Shown: positions 25,901-35,732, counted from the stretch's first letter. The stretch: 64,000 nucleotides of DNA from CAYPEL01 sp036479985 (GCA_965224815.1 CBDDAF010000003.1:372001-436000), one strand, 5' to 3'. The notes: generated by a model not told the origin, from the sequence alone. Program-made: numbers and translations.

Positions 25901-28168
25901 AACAACGCCACCACCTATACCACCGATGACTTCGGGAATCGGATTACTCAGACCAGTGCCGACACCGGCACCCAGAGCTACGCGTACGATCAAGCCGGTA
26001 ACCGCATCAAACAGACCGATGCCGAAGGCCACACCACCACATACACCTACGATGCCGCCAACCGGCTGATCGAAGAACACAACAGCGCCGGTAAAACCCG
26101 CCTGAGCTACCACACAAACAACGGTCTGCTCGAAACCATCACAGACGCTACCAGTACCGAGACCTTTAAGTACAACGTCGAAGGGCAACTGACGGCACAG
26201 ACACGGGAAATCGATGGCCACCGGTTCACCACCGGTTATGCCTACCATGCCCAAAGCCAAAAGCTCACACAGAAGACCCTGCCCGATGGCCAGACACTGA
26301 ACTACCACTATTACGAAGACAGCAAACAAAAAGGCCACCTTAGAGCCATCACCACACCGAGCTTTCTGGGACTCACCCAAAAAGTCCTGATCGGTGAAAT
26401 CGATGACGACAAGACGAACGGAACCACCCGTCTGACTTATGGCAACGGCACTAAAACGATCACCCGTTACAACGCAGCCGGACAGGTCCTGGCCATTGAA
26501 AACACACAAGCCCTGGCCTTGCAGTATCACTACGACGAACACGGTCAGATTACCGGTATTGACTTAAATGGCAGCTTGCAGACGTATCAATACGATCAAC
26601 TCGGAAGGCTAACCCACGCCGATACCCTGCTGGGCGACTACCGTTACGATTACGATGCGGTGGGTAACCGCACTGAAAAACAACACACCGATACCCGTGG
26701 AGCAACAAACACCGAGACCTACAGCTATGCCAAAGAGGGTGAGGGCAACCGGCTGGTTGGCAAGGGTGATCCAACAGAGAAGCAAAGCAAAGCGTATGCC
26801 TACAACACCAGTGGCAGTCCTGTACAAGCCGGTGAACTGAGTTATGACTACAACCGTCAGCAGCGGCCGGTCAAGGTTTATAAGACAGCCAGTGACAGCA
26901 CTAACAGCCGCACCAAAACCCTGATCGCTGAATACGTCTATAACCGCTTCGGGGAACGGATCAAGAAGGTTGTTTACTCAAACACAAAGAAACCCAAAAT
27001 CACCTACTACCTGTACGACGGCCACAGCCTGACCGCAGAAGCGAACGAATCCGGCAAGATCACCGCGCAGTACCTGTACTTTAAGAACCAGCCGTTTACC
27101 AAGCTGGAAGGCAAGACTGTGTATGCCTTGCACACGGATAATTTAGGGACGCCAAGAGCCGCCACAGACAACAAAGGCAAAACCGTCTGGCAAGCGGATT
27201 ACAGTCCGTTTGGCAAAGCGCAGATTACCACGCAGCAGATTACCTTAAACCTTAGATTCCCCGGCCAGTACGAAGACGCTGAGACCGGTAAGTATTACAA
27301 CTACCTGAGAACTTACGATCCCGATACCGGGCGGTATGCCACCAGTGATCCGATTGGGTTGGCGGGTGGGATCAATACCTATGCGTATGTAGATAACAAT
27401 CCGTTAAGTAAAACGGATGTTTTAGGGTTAAAGCCTACAGCACAATTGCCCGGTGGTGGTTGGCAGCTAACATCAAATCAGTATTTACAACTCGCAACAT
27501 TGGTAAGCCAGTTACGCCGAACAGAGTATTACATTAAACTCTATGAATTTACGGGAAGTCAGTTGGCTATTGAGATGGCTCAGATATCTTCGAACAGTGG
27601 TTTTCTTGGGGGGGTGGCATGGAAGGCAAATGATGATATAGAGGCAGCATACCCATCGCTTTATCCGAAGGATGTGAGAGAATTTTCTATAGAAATATTT
27701 ACAAATGATTTTACGCAAATAAAACAAACTGCTTGCACGCTAGATAAGAAGCCAATTTATTGGCTACCATCAGATCTAGATATGTTGGTTTCGACAGTAG
27801 CAGTATGGGGCCGCCATAATCTTGGTCATGTTGCACCCCCTAGATTACGTTTGAATCTACAGAAATATTGGACGCCACTTGCTGGATTGTTAAGTGGGAA
27901 AGCAACTGATTTTGTTGTCAATGCGATACAAAGTGAAACTTTTGGCACAAAAACTGGAATATATGAAAGTCAATTCAGGCAAGATCACAACCATAATGTA
28001 ACGGTGAGCTACACAGCAGATGGTAAATATAAGATATTGAAAGCAGATAAAATAACAGATCCGAATCATCCTAGATTTAATGAGTACAATAGAGTGTCAC
28101 CCTCACTTACGCAGGATATTATAATTATTCCTGTACAACAAAATACAACAATACCAATATCTCCATGA
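22959..28168 (+). pseudogene. Second TadE prepilin-Rhs fusion, broken by frameshifts
   Basis: This is a close copy of the gene at 16338, in three different frames. Segment 22959-23729 encodes the TadE-type prepilin part (FG followed by AAMAE). The Asp/Pro/Gly linker from 23725 to about 23935 has several small insertions and deletions against copy 1 and an in-frame stop. Segment 23941-24447 encodes the start of the Rhs shell. An extra G in a run near 24439 then shifts the frame, and the rest is open to 28168, with DPIGL near 27347-27361. The tail (about 265 residues) is unrelated to that of copy 1 and has lower GC. Histidine-rich pieces (GRHNLGH and DHNHN) are visible but no family is recognised. 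A working immunity gene follows. Sequencing or assembly error cannot be excluded for the G-run; the linker damage looks real. Confidence 0.85.
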
Positions 28169-28812
28169 GAATTGCTGTTAGGCTGCTTGGCGTTATTTTT
28201 GTTGTTGTGGTTTTTGTACTGCTAGCAGGTTTGGCGGCATTTTTTATGGCTACAGAACCAACATCAATAATATCTTATAAGCCGCTTGGTGGAATGGTTC
28301 TGCCTGCTCCAGATAAAAAGACGTTTACCTACAAAGGTGAGGAATCAGGGTTTTATACTATCTATATTAAATATGAAGATCTTTCTGAAAGTAGTAAGCT
28401 TCTATCGGATCAAGAGAGAAACGCTATAGGGAAAGAAATTATCGAGGCATGTAGTGACACAATTGATCTTGATTGCACAAGGCGTATATTTGATACTAAT
28501 TTGCCTAAGGAAATAGATAGAAGTGAGCTGCTCCAACAATGCCACTCAAATCCTTATGGAGTACATTGTAGAGATGTACTCCAAGATGGTGAGATGAAAT
28601 GGAAGGTGGTGGATACATTTGCTGAAATAATTGCAAGTGGAGATTATCGTACAAGGAGATACTTCGATGTTACAGATAAAGTCTTGCCATTAGGCCGCCC
28701 CTTCAAACTTGAAGAAGGACAGGAAATTAAAATAGTGTTCTTCCGATCTACAAAACATTACCCTATAGCTGTTAGAAGAAATGTAAAAGTTCTCATTGGA
28801 AAAAGGAAATGA
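28165..28812 (+). CDS. Membrane-anchored protein, putative immunity to the second Rhs tail
   Basis: The 215-residue protein has one N-terminal membrane helix (about residues 5-29) and a soluble domain that should face the periplasm. It contains five Cys residues (EACSDTIDLDCT, QQCHSNPYGVHC), so disulphide bonds are plausible. The ATG overlaps the stop of the second Rhs tail (ATGA), which means coupled translation and is the usual position of an immunity gene. Low GC matches the tail. No family is recognised. A periplasmic immunity domain points to a toxin that acts in the periplasm. Role inferred from context. Confidence 0.68.
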   Translation: MRIAVRLLGVIFVVVVFVLLAGLAAFFMATEPTSIISYKPLGGMVLPAPDKKTFTYKGEESGFYTIYIKYEDLSESSKLLSDQERNAIGKEIIEACSDTIDLDCTRRIFDTNLPKEIDRSELLQQCHSNPYGVHCRDVLQDGEMKWKVVDTFAEIIASGDYRTRRYFDVTDKVLPLGRPFKLEEGQEIKIVFFRSTKHYPIAVRRNVKVLIGKRK

Positions 28813-29035
28813 AAAAGGTGTCAGATTTTAATGGCTCTACGGGAAAAGGAGACGGAGAAACCGGGACGGAGGGAATATTTTTTAATCAAGAAACACGCGA
28901 CTAAAGAAAAAAGACACGCTGAGGCGGCGATCCTGAACTTGCAAAACCCCGCTGTTAACGTGGCACTCGTCTCTGCAAAAAATCAAGGAGCCAAAATCAA
29001 GGAGCCAGAGTACTTGAAATAGGCTGCGCCACACA
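28813..29035 (+). repeat. Boundary repeats between immunity gene 2 and the orphan Rhs cassette
   Basis: The stretch carries GAAACCGGGAC...TTTTTTAATC (28857-28887, as at 21766) and two tandem units of ATCAAGGAGCCAGAGYACTT type (28982-28993 partial and 28996-29015). Rhs homology begins abruptly at about 29036. A 63-residue open frame (28831-29022) crosses these repeats; I do not consider it a gene. Confidence 0.7.
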
Positions 29036-31744
29036 GATGGCGAACAGTTAAAAACCGAACTGGACACCGAAGGGTGCTTAACCAGCCGCCAACTTTTAAA
29101 TGCCCAGGGCAGTGTGCTGGCCACGGTCAGTTACCTTTACGATGCCCAGGGACGCTTACAAAGTGCCACCCAAAACGGCACCGATGTCACGCGTTATGAC
29201 TACAACGCACAAGGTCAACTGACCCAGGTTCAAAACCCGGACGGTCACGCCACCGAACTGAGCTACAACGGCATCGGCCAACTGCTCAGCCTGACCCAAC
29301 CGGGCAACGTCACCACCCAGTTGACCTACACCCCTAACGGTCAGGCCAATGGAATAATCGATGCCAGGAACAACGCCACCACCTATACCACCGATGACTT
29401 CGGGAATCGGATTACTCAGACCAGTGCGGATACCGGCACCCAGACCTACGCTTACGATGCTGCCGGAAACCGGATACAACAGACGGATGCCGAAGGCCAG
29501 GTCACGACCTATGCGTATGACGCGGCGAACCGTTTAATCAAGGAAGAAAGTACCGATGGCAACACCGTGCTGAGCTACCACGCAAGCAACGGTCAACTGA
29601 AAAGCATCAAAGACCCGATCAGCACCGAGACCTTTGATTACAACCCCGAAGGGCAACTGACCGCGCAGAGCAGAGCCATCGACGGACACCGGTTCACCAC
29701 CGGTTATGCCTACCATGCCCAAAGCCAAAAGCTCACACAGAAGACCCTGCCCGATGGCCAGACACTGAACTACCACTATTACGAAGACAGCAAACAAAAA
29801 GGCCACCTTAGAGCCATCACCACACCGACCTTCCTGGGCCTCACCCAAAAAACCCTGATCGGCGAGATCGATCACGACAAGACGAACGGAACCACCAGCC
29901 TGACCTACGGCAACGGCACTAAAACAGTCACACGCTACGATGACGCCGGACGTGTTATTGGCATAGAGAACACCCACGCCTTAGCCCTGCAATACCAGTA
30001 CGACGAACACGGTCAGATTACGGGAATTGACTTAAATGGCGCCTTGCAGACCTATCAATACGATCAGCTTGGCAGGCTAATCCACGCCGACACCCTGCTC
30101 GGCAACTACCGTTACGATTACGATGCGGTGGGTAACCGCACTGAAAAACAACACACCGATCAAAACGGCAACACGGATACAGAAAGCTACACCTATACAG
30201 AAGAGGGCGAGGGCAACCGCTTACTCGCGGTTGAAAAGGCAGTCGCAGGACACACTGAAAGCCTGGCCTATAACGAAGCCGGCAGCCCCACACGAGCGCG
30301 TGAGCTGAGTTATGAATACAACCGTCAGCAGCGGCCGGTCAAGGTTTATAAAGCCAGTGATAATAAAAAACACCTAATCGCCGAATACGCCTACAACCGC
30401 TTCGGGGAACGGATCAAGAAGGTTGTTTACTCAAACAGCAAGCAACCCAAAGTCACCTACTATCTGTACGACGGTCACAGCTTAACCGCTGAAGCGAACG
30501 AATCCGGCAAGATCACGGCGCAGTATCTGTACTTTAAGAACCAGCCGTTTACCAAGCTGGAAGGCAAGCGCATTTATGCCTTGCATACGGATCATTTAGG
30601 GACACCAAGGGCCGCCACAGACAACAGCAGGCGGATTACAGTCCGTTTGGTCAGGCAGAAATCAAAACCCAAACCATCACCCTGAATCTCCGCTTCCCTG
30701 GTCAGTATGAAGATGCAGAGACGGGGAAGTATTACAACTATCTGAGAATCTATGATCCGGATACCGGGCGTTATGCCACCAGTGACCCGATTGGATTGCA
30801 GGGTGGGGTCAATACCTATGCGTATGTAGGTGGGAATCCGCTTAGCGGTTTCGATCCGTTGGGGTTATACAGACTTGTAATCGGGATTGAGCTACCTCCG
30901 CCAGGTTCTGTTGATTCTAATGGTGTTTTAAATATTAAGAATGGTGAAAACACTGGCCATACATTCATATATGCAGTCGATAATAATGGAATCATTACTC
31001 ATTCACTGAGTTTTGGCCCATTAGGTGGTGTTAGTAGTATAGGGAAATTTGTTACTGGCGTTCAGCCAGGAACTGCAGATTGGAATCTTCTCGGAAATGC
31101 TGAAATGTTTGAATTTGATATTAGCAATATCTCAATATAAAAACGGTACGGCTGCAATTGATGCTTTTCGTTTTAATGTTCCAAACTATACGCCACTTAC
31201 ACACTGCACCACTGCTGCAATTGACTTAAGTGAAAGTTGGTTGTTAGGATTCAACGTAAACTTGCCTAGTGGTAGAGGGCCAGTAAGAATTTCTGCTGGT
31301 TCAGGCCCGCTGCCGGTGAATTTGACAAATCCTTATCATTTTAATCAGGCGTTGATTGCCGCTGGACATACACCAAGAACAGTAGATACCGCTTTGTTGG
31401 TTGATCCGGCCACAAACATACTTAAAACTGGTGTCAGAGATCCATTGCTAGGGGCAAATATTCCACCCTCTGGCTCAACAGATACTGGAAATACTTCCAA
31501 AGGGAAATCTGCTTCAATAAATGTTTTGGCAAATGATAGCGATCCAGATGGAGGGAGCTTATCTATAGCCTCATTTGATACCAACTCTGCCAAGAGTGGA
31601 ACTATTGCAAGAGGTAAATCAGCTGGAGTGCTGGTTTATACCCCAGCTTCAGGGTTTACGGGGACTGATACATTTTCATATATAGTTCAAGATGGTTCTG
31701 GTGGGACACAGACTGTAACAGTGACAGTGATTGTAAAAAAATGA
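29036..31744 (+). pseudogene. Orphan Rhs-tail cassette, truncated at 5' end and frameshifted
   Basis: Homology to the first Rhs gene starts in mid-repeat (GEQLKTELDTEG, equal to about 18968 in copy 1), with no prepilin part or start of the shell. An open frame runs 29114-30685. Against copy 1, about 16 bases are missing near 30626, which shifts the frame; the core then continues through DPIGL into a new tail. Near 31135 a second shift at an A-run joins frame 30796-31140 to the frame that ends at 31744. The combined tail has GHTFIYAV (His) and later HCTTAAI (Cys), an order seen in permuted papain-like (NlpC/P60 relatives) domains, and ends in a cadherin-like domain (NVLANDSDPDGGSL...VLVYTPASGFTGTDTFSYIV). 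Such cassettes are typical reserves for tail exchange by recombination. Confidence 0.8.
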
Positions 31745-31793
31745 TGTTTAAAGATTGGTTATACAAACTGTTTTTCTAAACCTATAGTATCTT

Positions 31794-32357
31794 ATGAACA
31801 AGAAACTCATGACCGGTTTTGTTTTAATAAGTATTTCTACTTTAGTCGTTCTTTTTATCGTGTTCAGTAAATATACTAATGGTATGGAGGTATTCAACAA
31901 AAAAGATATGGCCCAACAAAAATATCAAAATAATTATCAGAATGAGATTCTAAGGGTTTTTGAGAAACAGTTATCTGGAACCATAAAAAAACCTATCATC
32001 ATGGAAGAAATTGAAAAGGTTCTTGCACGCGCTACATTCTCAAAAGCGATCAGTAAAGGCAGGATCGGGAGGATTAACGATAATTTTTTAGTAGGGAATT
32101 TAATAGGAAATAACAAGCTTATTGTGAATAGCGAACAATCTCCTTATTTTGCAAATCCTGCAAAATTAACAATTGGAGAGCCATACTCAGAGCAAGCTGT
32201 CCTCCTAAACAATACTCAAATATATTATTTAAATGAACTAGAATCTCTTGATGGTTTGTCAGGTGCAAGTCTAGTTATTTTTACTCGTACTCACATCTAT
32301 TATTTAGACCTAACTACGTCGAAAGGTAGATATTTTATCAGGCTTGAAACAAGTTGA
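31794..32357 (+). CDS. Membrane-anchored protein, putative immunity to the orphan Rhs tail
   Basis: The 187-residue protein has an N-terminal membrane helix (about residues 6-25) and a soluble, probably periplasmic, domain rich in Asn, Lys and Ile. It starts 49 bases after the orphan tail and shares its low GC. No family is recognised. The layout is like that of the protein at 28165, although no sequence similarity is evident. Immunity function is inferred from position; keeping an intact immunity gene beside a broken toxin is common in Rhs arrays. Confidence 0.62.
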   Translation: MNKKLMTGFVLISISTLVVLFIVFSKYTNGMEVFNKKDMAQQKYQNNYQNEILRVFEKQLSGTIKKPIIMEEIEKVLARATFSKAISKGRIGRINDNFLVGNLIGNNKLIVNSEQSPYFANPAKLTIGEPYSEQAVLLNNTQIYYLNELESLDGLSGASLVIFTRTHIYYLDLTTSKGRYFIRLETS

Positions 32358-32597
32358 GTCCAAACAAAGGGAATTTAAACAAAAATCAAGGAGCCAGAGC
32401 ACTCAATAACAATCGGGAAAAATCAAGGGAAAAATCAAAGAGCCAGAGCACTTTAAATATCACTAAAAAAATAAACAGCTTCATTTCTAAATACCCAGAA
32501 AAAATACCCCGACGACATGCCCTTTAAGGTACATAGAATGGGTCGTAAAAAAGTATAAACAGACCGATGATCGGCAAGGAAACAGGGAGGAAACACC
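32358..32597 (+). promoter_or_regulatory. Boundary repeats and leader of the csrA module 2
   Basis: Two units of the ATCAAGGAGCCAGAGYACTT type lie at 32385-32404 and 32434-32453. They are followed by a leader (about 32490-32597) nearly identical to that at 22080-22187, with the hairpin CCGATGATCGG and clustered GGA motifs (AAGGA, AGGGAGGA) ahead of the small ORF. As at copy 1, these are candidate CsrA-binding sites. Confidence 0.6.
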
Positions 32598-32855
32598 ATG
32601 AGGCTAGTGCAATACGGCCCGGACAATGACCCGGCAGGGGGTCTGAAGAGGACGGTTATTGCCGAATCTGACAGCAGTGATGTGCTCAAAGAAGCGGCCG
32701 ACAACATCGCCCGTCAGTACGGCTATGCTGAACCGGTCTGGCCCCAGTTACTGGCGGAGATGCCAAGCGGCCGTCTCCTGGTCATTAAACCCCACGTGTT
32801 TACCTCACGCTGGTTCAATCAGGAACACCATGCTGATCCTCACCCGCAGCCCTGA
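32598..32855 (+). CDS. Small protein of unknown function before csrA, copy 2
   Basis: This 85-residue frame is the twin of the one at 22188: same GGAGG ribosome-binding site, near-identical first 62 residues, then a different C-terminus caused by one base fewer in the GTGCTTTACC/GTGTTTACC region. It overlaps csrA copy 2 by 26 bases. No family is recognised. The conservation between copies is strongest in the first 60 residues, which supports translation of that part. Confidence 0.6.
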   Translation: MRLVQYGPDNDPAGGLKRTVIAESDSSDVLKEAADNIARQYGYAEPVWPQLLAEMPSGRLLVIKPHVFTSRWFNQEHHADPHPQP

Positions 32856-33024
32856 ACAAACGCTGATCATCGGCGACAACGTGCGCATCAAAGTGCTGGG
32901 TATCACGGGTAAACAGGTGAAACTGGGGATTGATGCACCACGATCGGTACCGGTGGTGCGGCAAGAACTGCTGACAGCGAACCGATCAGGTCGTCACGCA
33001 ACGGAGGAGGCGAACGGGACGTAA
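32830..33024 (+). CDS. csrA: CsrA family RNA-binding regulator, copy 2
   Basis: The 64 residues differ from copy 1 at only a few places (TRSPEQ for TRTPEQ and the last 15 residues), so the whole RNA-binding fold is intact. The gene closes the Rhs array. Two nearly identical CsrA proteins with the same leader suggest duplication of the whole module together with an Rhs unit, and a dosage or cross-regulation effect. It starts inside the preceding small ORF. Confidence 0.92.
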   Translation: MLILTRSPEQTLIIGDNVRIKVLGITGKQVKLGIDAPRSVPVVRQELLTANRSGRHATEEANGT

Positions 33025-33647
33025 GATGCGACTGTTTTTCTGGAATTCTGCAGCCCGTTTTCTATGCCCGCAGGGCGCCCCTCACAAACGCAGTTCGTTC
33101 GGTAGTAATTTGGGAAAAAACAGTATGCGGACGTTGCGTTTATTTTTCCTAAATCAACACCAGGTAATGTAGTTCAAAATCTGGACAGATACCGCTTCAA
33201 AGTAAATATTCTTATTGAAAAAAGTAAATCGCAACCCATGCACTTGTGCTTTTCATGTTTGAACGTTAGTCGGTTATGGTTCAGCCAATTTGTTTACATA
33301 TGTATCAATGACTTGCATGTTATATAAATTGTTTGCGCTGAGATTATTTAGGTTAAGAATTATGTAAAGTGGCATTTATTAGTTATTAATTAAAATTAGG
33401 TTAATTATATAACTAATTGTATTTAATATATATAATTATATTGATAATAGTCAATTGCTTCTATTTATTAGAATTGTTACAAGGATAGCGTCTTGTGTTT
33501 ACTGTATTAGGTATACGAGACAGGTTCAGAGAGTCAGACTTGATTGATCGGTTATAAGGAGTTGCGAAAACACAAAAGATCAAACTATTTAATACAATAC
33601 AGACAAGCATTTTAAACACGAACAGGCACAAGGAGTGCTTCACTATT
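33025..33647 (+). promoter_or_regulatory. AT-rich upstream region of the lipoprotein gene with two shared motifs
   Basis: No gene is seen in these 620 bases. Two copies of the shared motif lie at 33214-33232 (ATTGAAAAAAGTAAATCGC, the weakest match) and 33440-33458 (ATTGATAATAGTCAATTGC). Their spacing, 226 bases, is almost the same as the 228 bases between the two sites upstream of flp. An AAGGAG ribosome-binding site stands about 15 bases before the ATG at 33648. Confidence 0.6.
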
Positions 33648-35321
33648 ATGAAAACCCAACGAAGTCAACAGATTTGTATTTATTTGCTGCTATTAAGCCT
33701 GACCTTATTGGGTTGCGGCGGTGGCAGTGGAGGTGGTAATAACACAACCCAGTCACCCACACCCCCGCCAGCAGGTGCCGGGGCCACGTTATCCGGCACA
33801 GCGGCCACCGGGCAGCCGATCCAGGGCAGCGTATTCATCCTCGATGCCCTGGGCATGGAGATCAATACCGCTATTGATGCCTTTGGCGCCTTCAATGCGG
33901 TGGTTGACGGTCTAACCCCACCGTTTTTACTGCGGGCGATACCCAATAATGGCAGTTCAACCCAGTTTTCATATGCGGCCTCGGCCAATCAAACGGTGAA
34001 CATCACGCCATTGACTAGCCTGGTACTGTTTTTGACGAACAACAATCAGGCATTGTCCCAGCTCTATGCGAACTGGCCCACGTCACAGGGTGTGGTGACA
34101 GCGGCGGGTTTAAGTCAGGCGCAAACCCTAGTCAACCAGACGTTTCAATTGCAATATACGGCTGCTGGCATCAGCAACCCGTTGCTCTTTAATGTATTCA
34201 GCACAGTGTTTTTGGCCAATGCGCAGGGTATAGATGCGGTATTGGATTTATTGAACCTGTTGTTTGACAGCGCGGCGGGGACAGTTACCTACCAGAATGG
34301 ATCTGGCAACAGGCAGCTTTTTAATCTAACGAACCCGGTCAATACAGCCCATATTCTGGGGCCGAAAAATGTGTTTGACCTACCGTTCGTCGGTGGGCGG
34401 GTTGACCTGTCTGAATACCATGCAGATTTGGTCTATAAACTCATCCATTTTCTGCGAGAGCGCACATTCGGTGTTGGGAGTGGCCCGGGGTTTGGTATCA
34501 GCAGTGGCATTGTTTTCCCCACCAGTTTTGCTGAGGTGGTCAATGGTCAAGATGTTAATCAGTTGATTCAGTCAGGAGACAATATTCCCTGCTTTGATGC
34601 AAATGGCCCGGCAGGCAGGCAGACTGTTTCTTTCAGCAACACAGACCCCGCCTTGCAGCCACCCAATATATACAGTGTCAACTATGTGTTAAGTGGGTGT
34701 GACTACGTCGGATTATCAGGAATTAACCGTTATTCCGGAGACTATTCCATTTCTGGATCCATTGATGGATCAGGCAGCCAGGTGACACTGACATCGAATA
34801 ATCTATCGGTGAGTCGAGAAGATGGCGCCCATAAATTGATTTTTGATGGGGAGTATAAGCGACGCATCCAGTCAATACCTGGGCTTGAAACGATCAGCAT
34901 TGATCCCAGTGGTTTCCGGGTGCGTGATGAAGATAATACTTTTGACTCTGAGGGGCTGTATGTTGAGAATGTGCTGATTGAAAAGGCAGATATAGTTTTT
35001 GAACAAGACATTGCGAAGACCTTGTTTATGTTGATTTCATCGGATAATAATAATCAGTCCAGCTACCGGATGCAGGTGGAATTGTTGGTGCCGCCACCGG
35101 TAGGAAGTTGGGGGTTTACAATAAGACCGGCGGCACTTCAACCACCGTTACAGGGAGGTGAGGTATTAACTTCGATTGTAACGGTGGAGATTGCGCAGCG
35201 TGATGCAACTTCAAGAGGGGTTGTGCGTGCAACCGTATCGGTCGATACAAATGGCGATGGTGTGGTGGCCGATGATCTTATCGAACGCATGACGGATACC
35301 TCACTGGATCCGGACTGGTAA
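33648..35321 (+). CDS. Large lipoprotein of unknown function
   Basis: The 557-residue protein begins with a lipoprotein signal and lipobox LLGC at about residues 21-24, then a Gly/Ser/Pro-rich tether. Residues about 45-110 (ATLSGTAATGQPIQGSVFILDALG) resemble a carboxypeptidase-regulatory-like beta domain often found in surface lipoproteins. The remainder is beta-rich, with a DTNGDGVVADD calcium-loop-like motif close to the C-terminus (about 539-549). I do not recognise the family. It shares the ATTGANNNATGTCAATYGC motif with the Tad pilin promoter, so it may be a surface component made under the same conditions. A 20-bp hairpin follows. Confidence 0.75.
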   Translation: MKTQRSQQICIYLLLLSLTLLGCGGGSGGGNNTTQSPTPPPAGAGATLSGTAATGQPIQGSVFILDALGMEINTAIDAFGAFNAVVDGLTPPFLLRAIPNNGSSTQFSYAASANQTVNITPLTSLVLFLTNNNQALSQLYANWPTSQGVVTAAGLSQAQTLVNQTFQLQYTAAGISNPLLFNVFSTVFLANAQGIDAVLDLLNLLFDSAAGTVTYQNGSGNRQLFNLTNPVNTAHILGPKNVFDLPFVGGRVDLSEYHADLVYKLIHFLRERTFGVGSGPGFGISSGIVFPTSFAEVVNGQDVNQLIQSGDNIPCFDANGPAGRQTVSFSNTDPALQPPNIYSVNYVLSGCDYVGLSGINRYSGDYSISGSIDGSGSQVTLTSNNLSVSREDGAHKLIFDGEYKRRIQSIPGLETISIDPSGFRVRDEDNTFDSEGLYVENVLIEKADIVFEQDIAKTLFMLISSDNNNQSSYRMQVELLVPPPVGSWGFTIRPAALQPPLQGGEVLTSIVTVEIAQRDATSRGVVRATVSVDTNGDGVVADDLIERMTDTSLDPDW

Positions 35322-35359
35322 GGGGATTAGGGGTGGGCAGACTACAGTGAGAAACTGGA

Positions 35360-35406
35360 GAAACCGGGCTGGAGGGAATTAAATTCATTCCCTCCAGCCC
35401 GGTTTC
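35360..35406. repeat. Large palindrome after the lipoprotein gene
   Basis: Perfect 20-base arms (35360-35379 and 35387-35406, arm start GAAACCGGGCTGGAGGGAAT) enclose a seven-base loop. There is no T-tract, so it may be a mobile palindrome as much as a terminator. One arm of a related sequence (GAAACCGGGACGGAGGGAAT) occurs at 28857. The rest of the gap 35407-35732 shows nothing I can support. Confidence 0.8.
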
Positions 35407-35732
35407 CAGCTTAGGTATCAGGGTTTCATGATACGGAAAACAACTTCCAGAAATAATCATTTGAAAATCAACTTTGATTTTGGAACTTACTCACAGCATA
35501 TATCGGCATTTTTTCAGGTGAATGGTGCATTGTGGCGGCATCAAATAATCATTCAATATTGGCGTTGGACCTCAACTATTTGGTATCTATACAGAACGAG
35601 AGTTCTTGCAAGCAATCACTAATATCGGAGCAATCCTTATGTGCCTGGAAGATATATTAGTGATGAAACTTGAGATGTTTTACAGATCATCACCATACTG
35701 GTTTAGTCATTCAAAATTAGTGCGTAATAACC

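Noticed and set aside
28831..29022. 63-codon frame between immunity gene 2 and the orphan Rhs cassette
   Set aside because: It runs across the boundary repeats and its codons are composed of repeated pieces; no similarity or good ribosome-binding site is seen.
35428..35622. 64-codon frame in the gap before the desaturase
   Set aside because: No ribosome-binding site, no recognisable motif, and odd composition; better regarded as non-coding.
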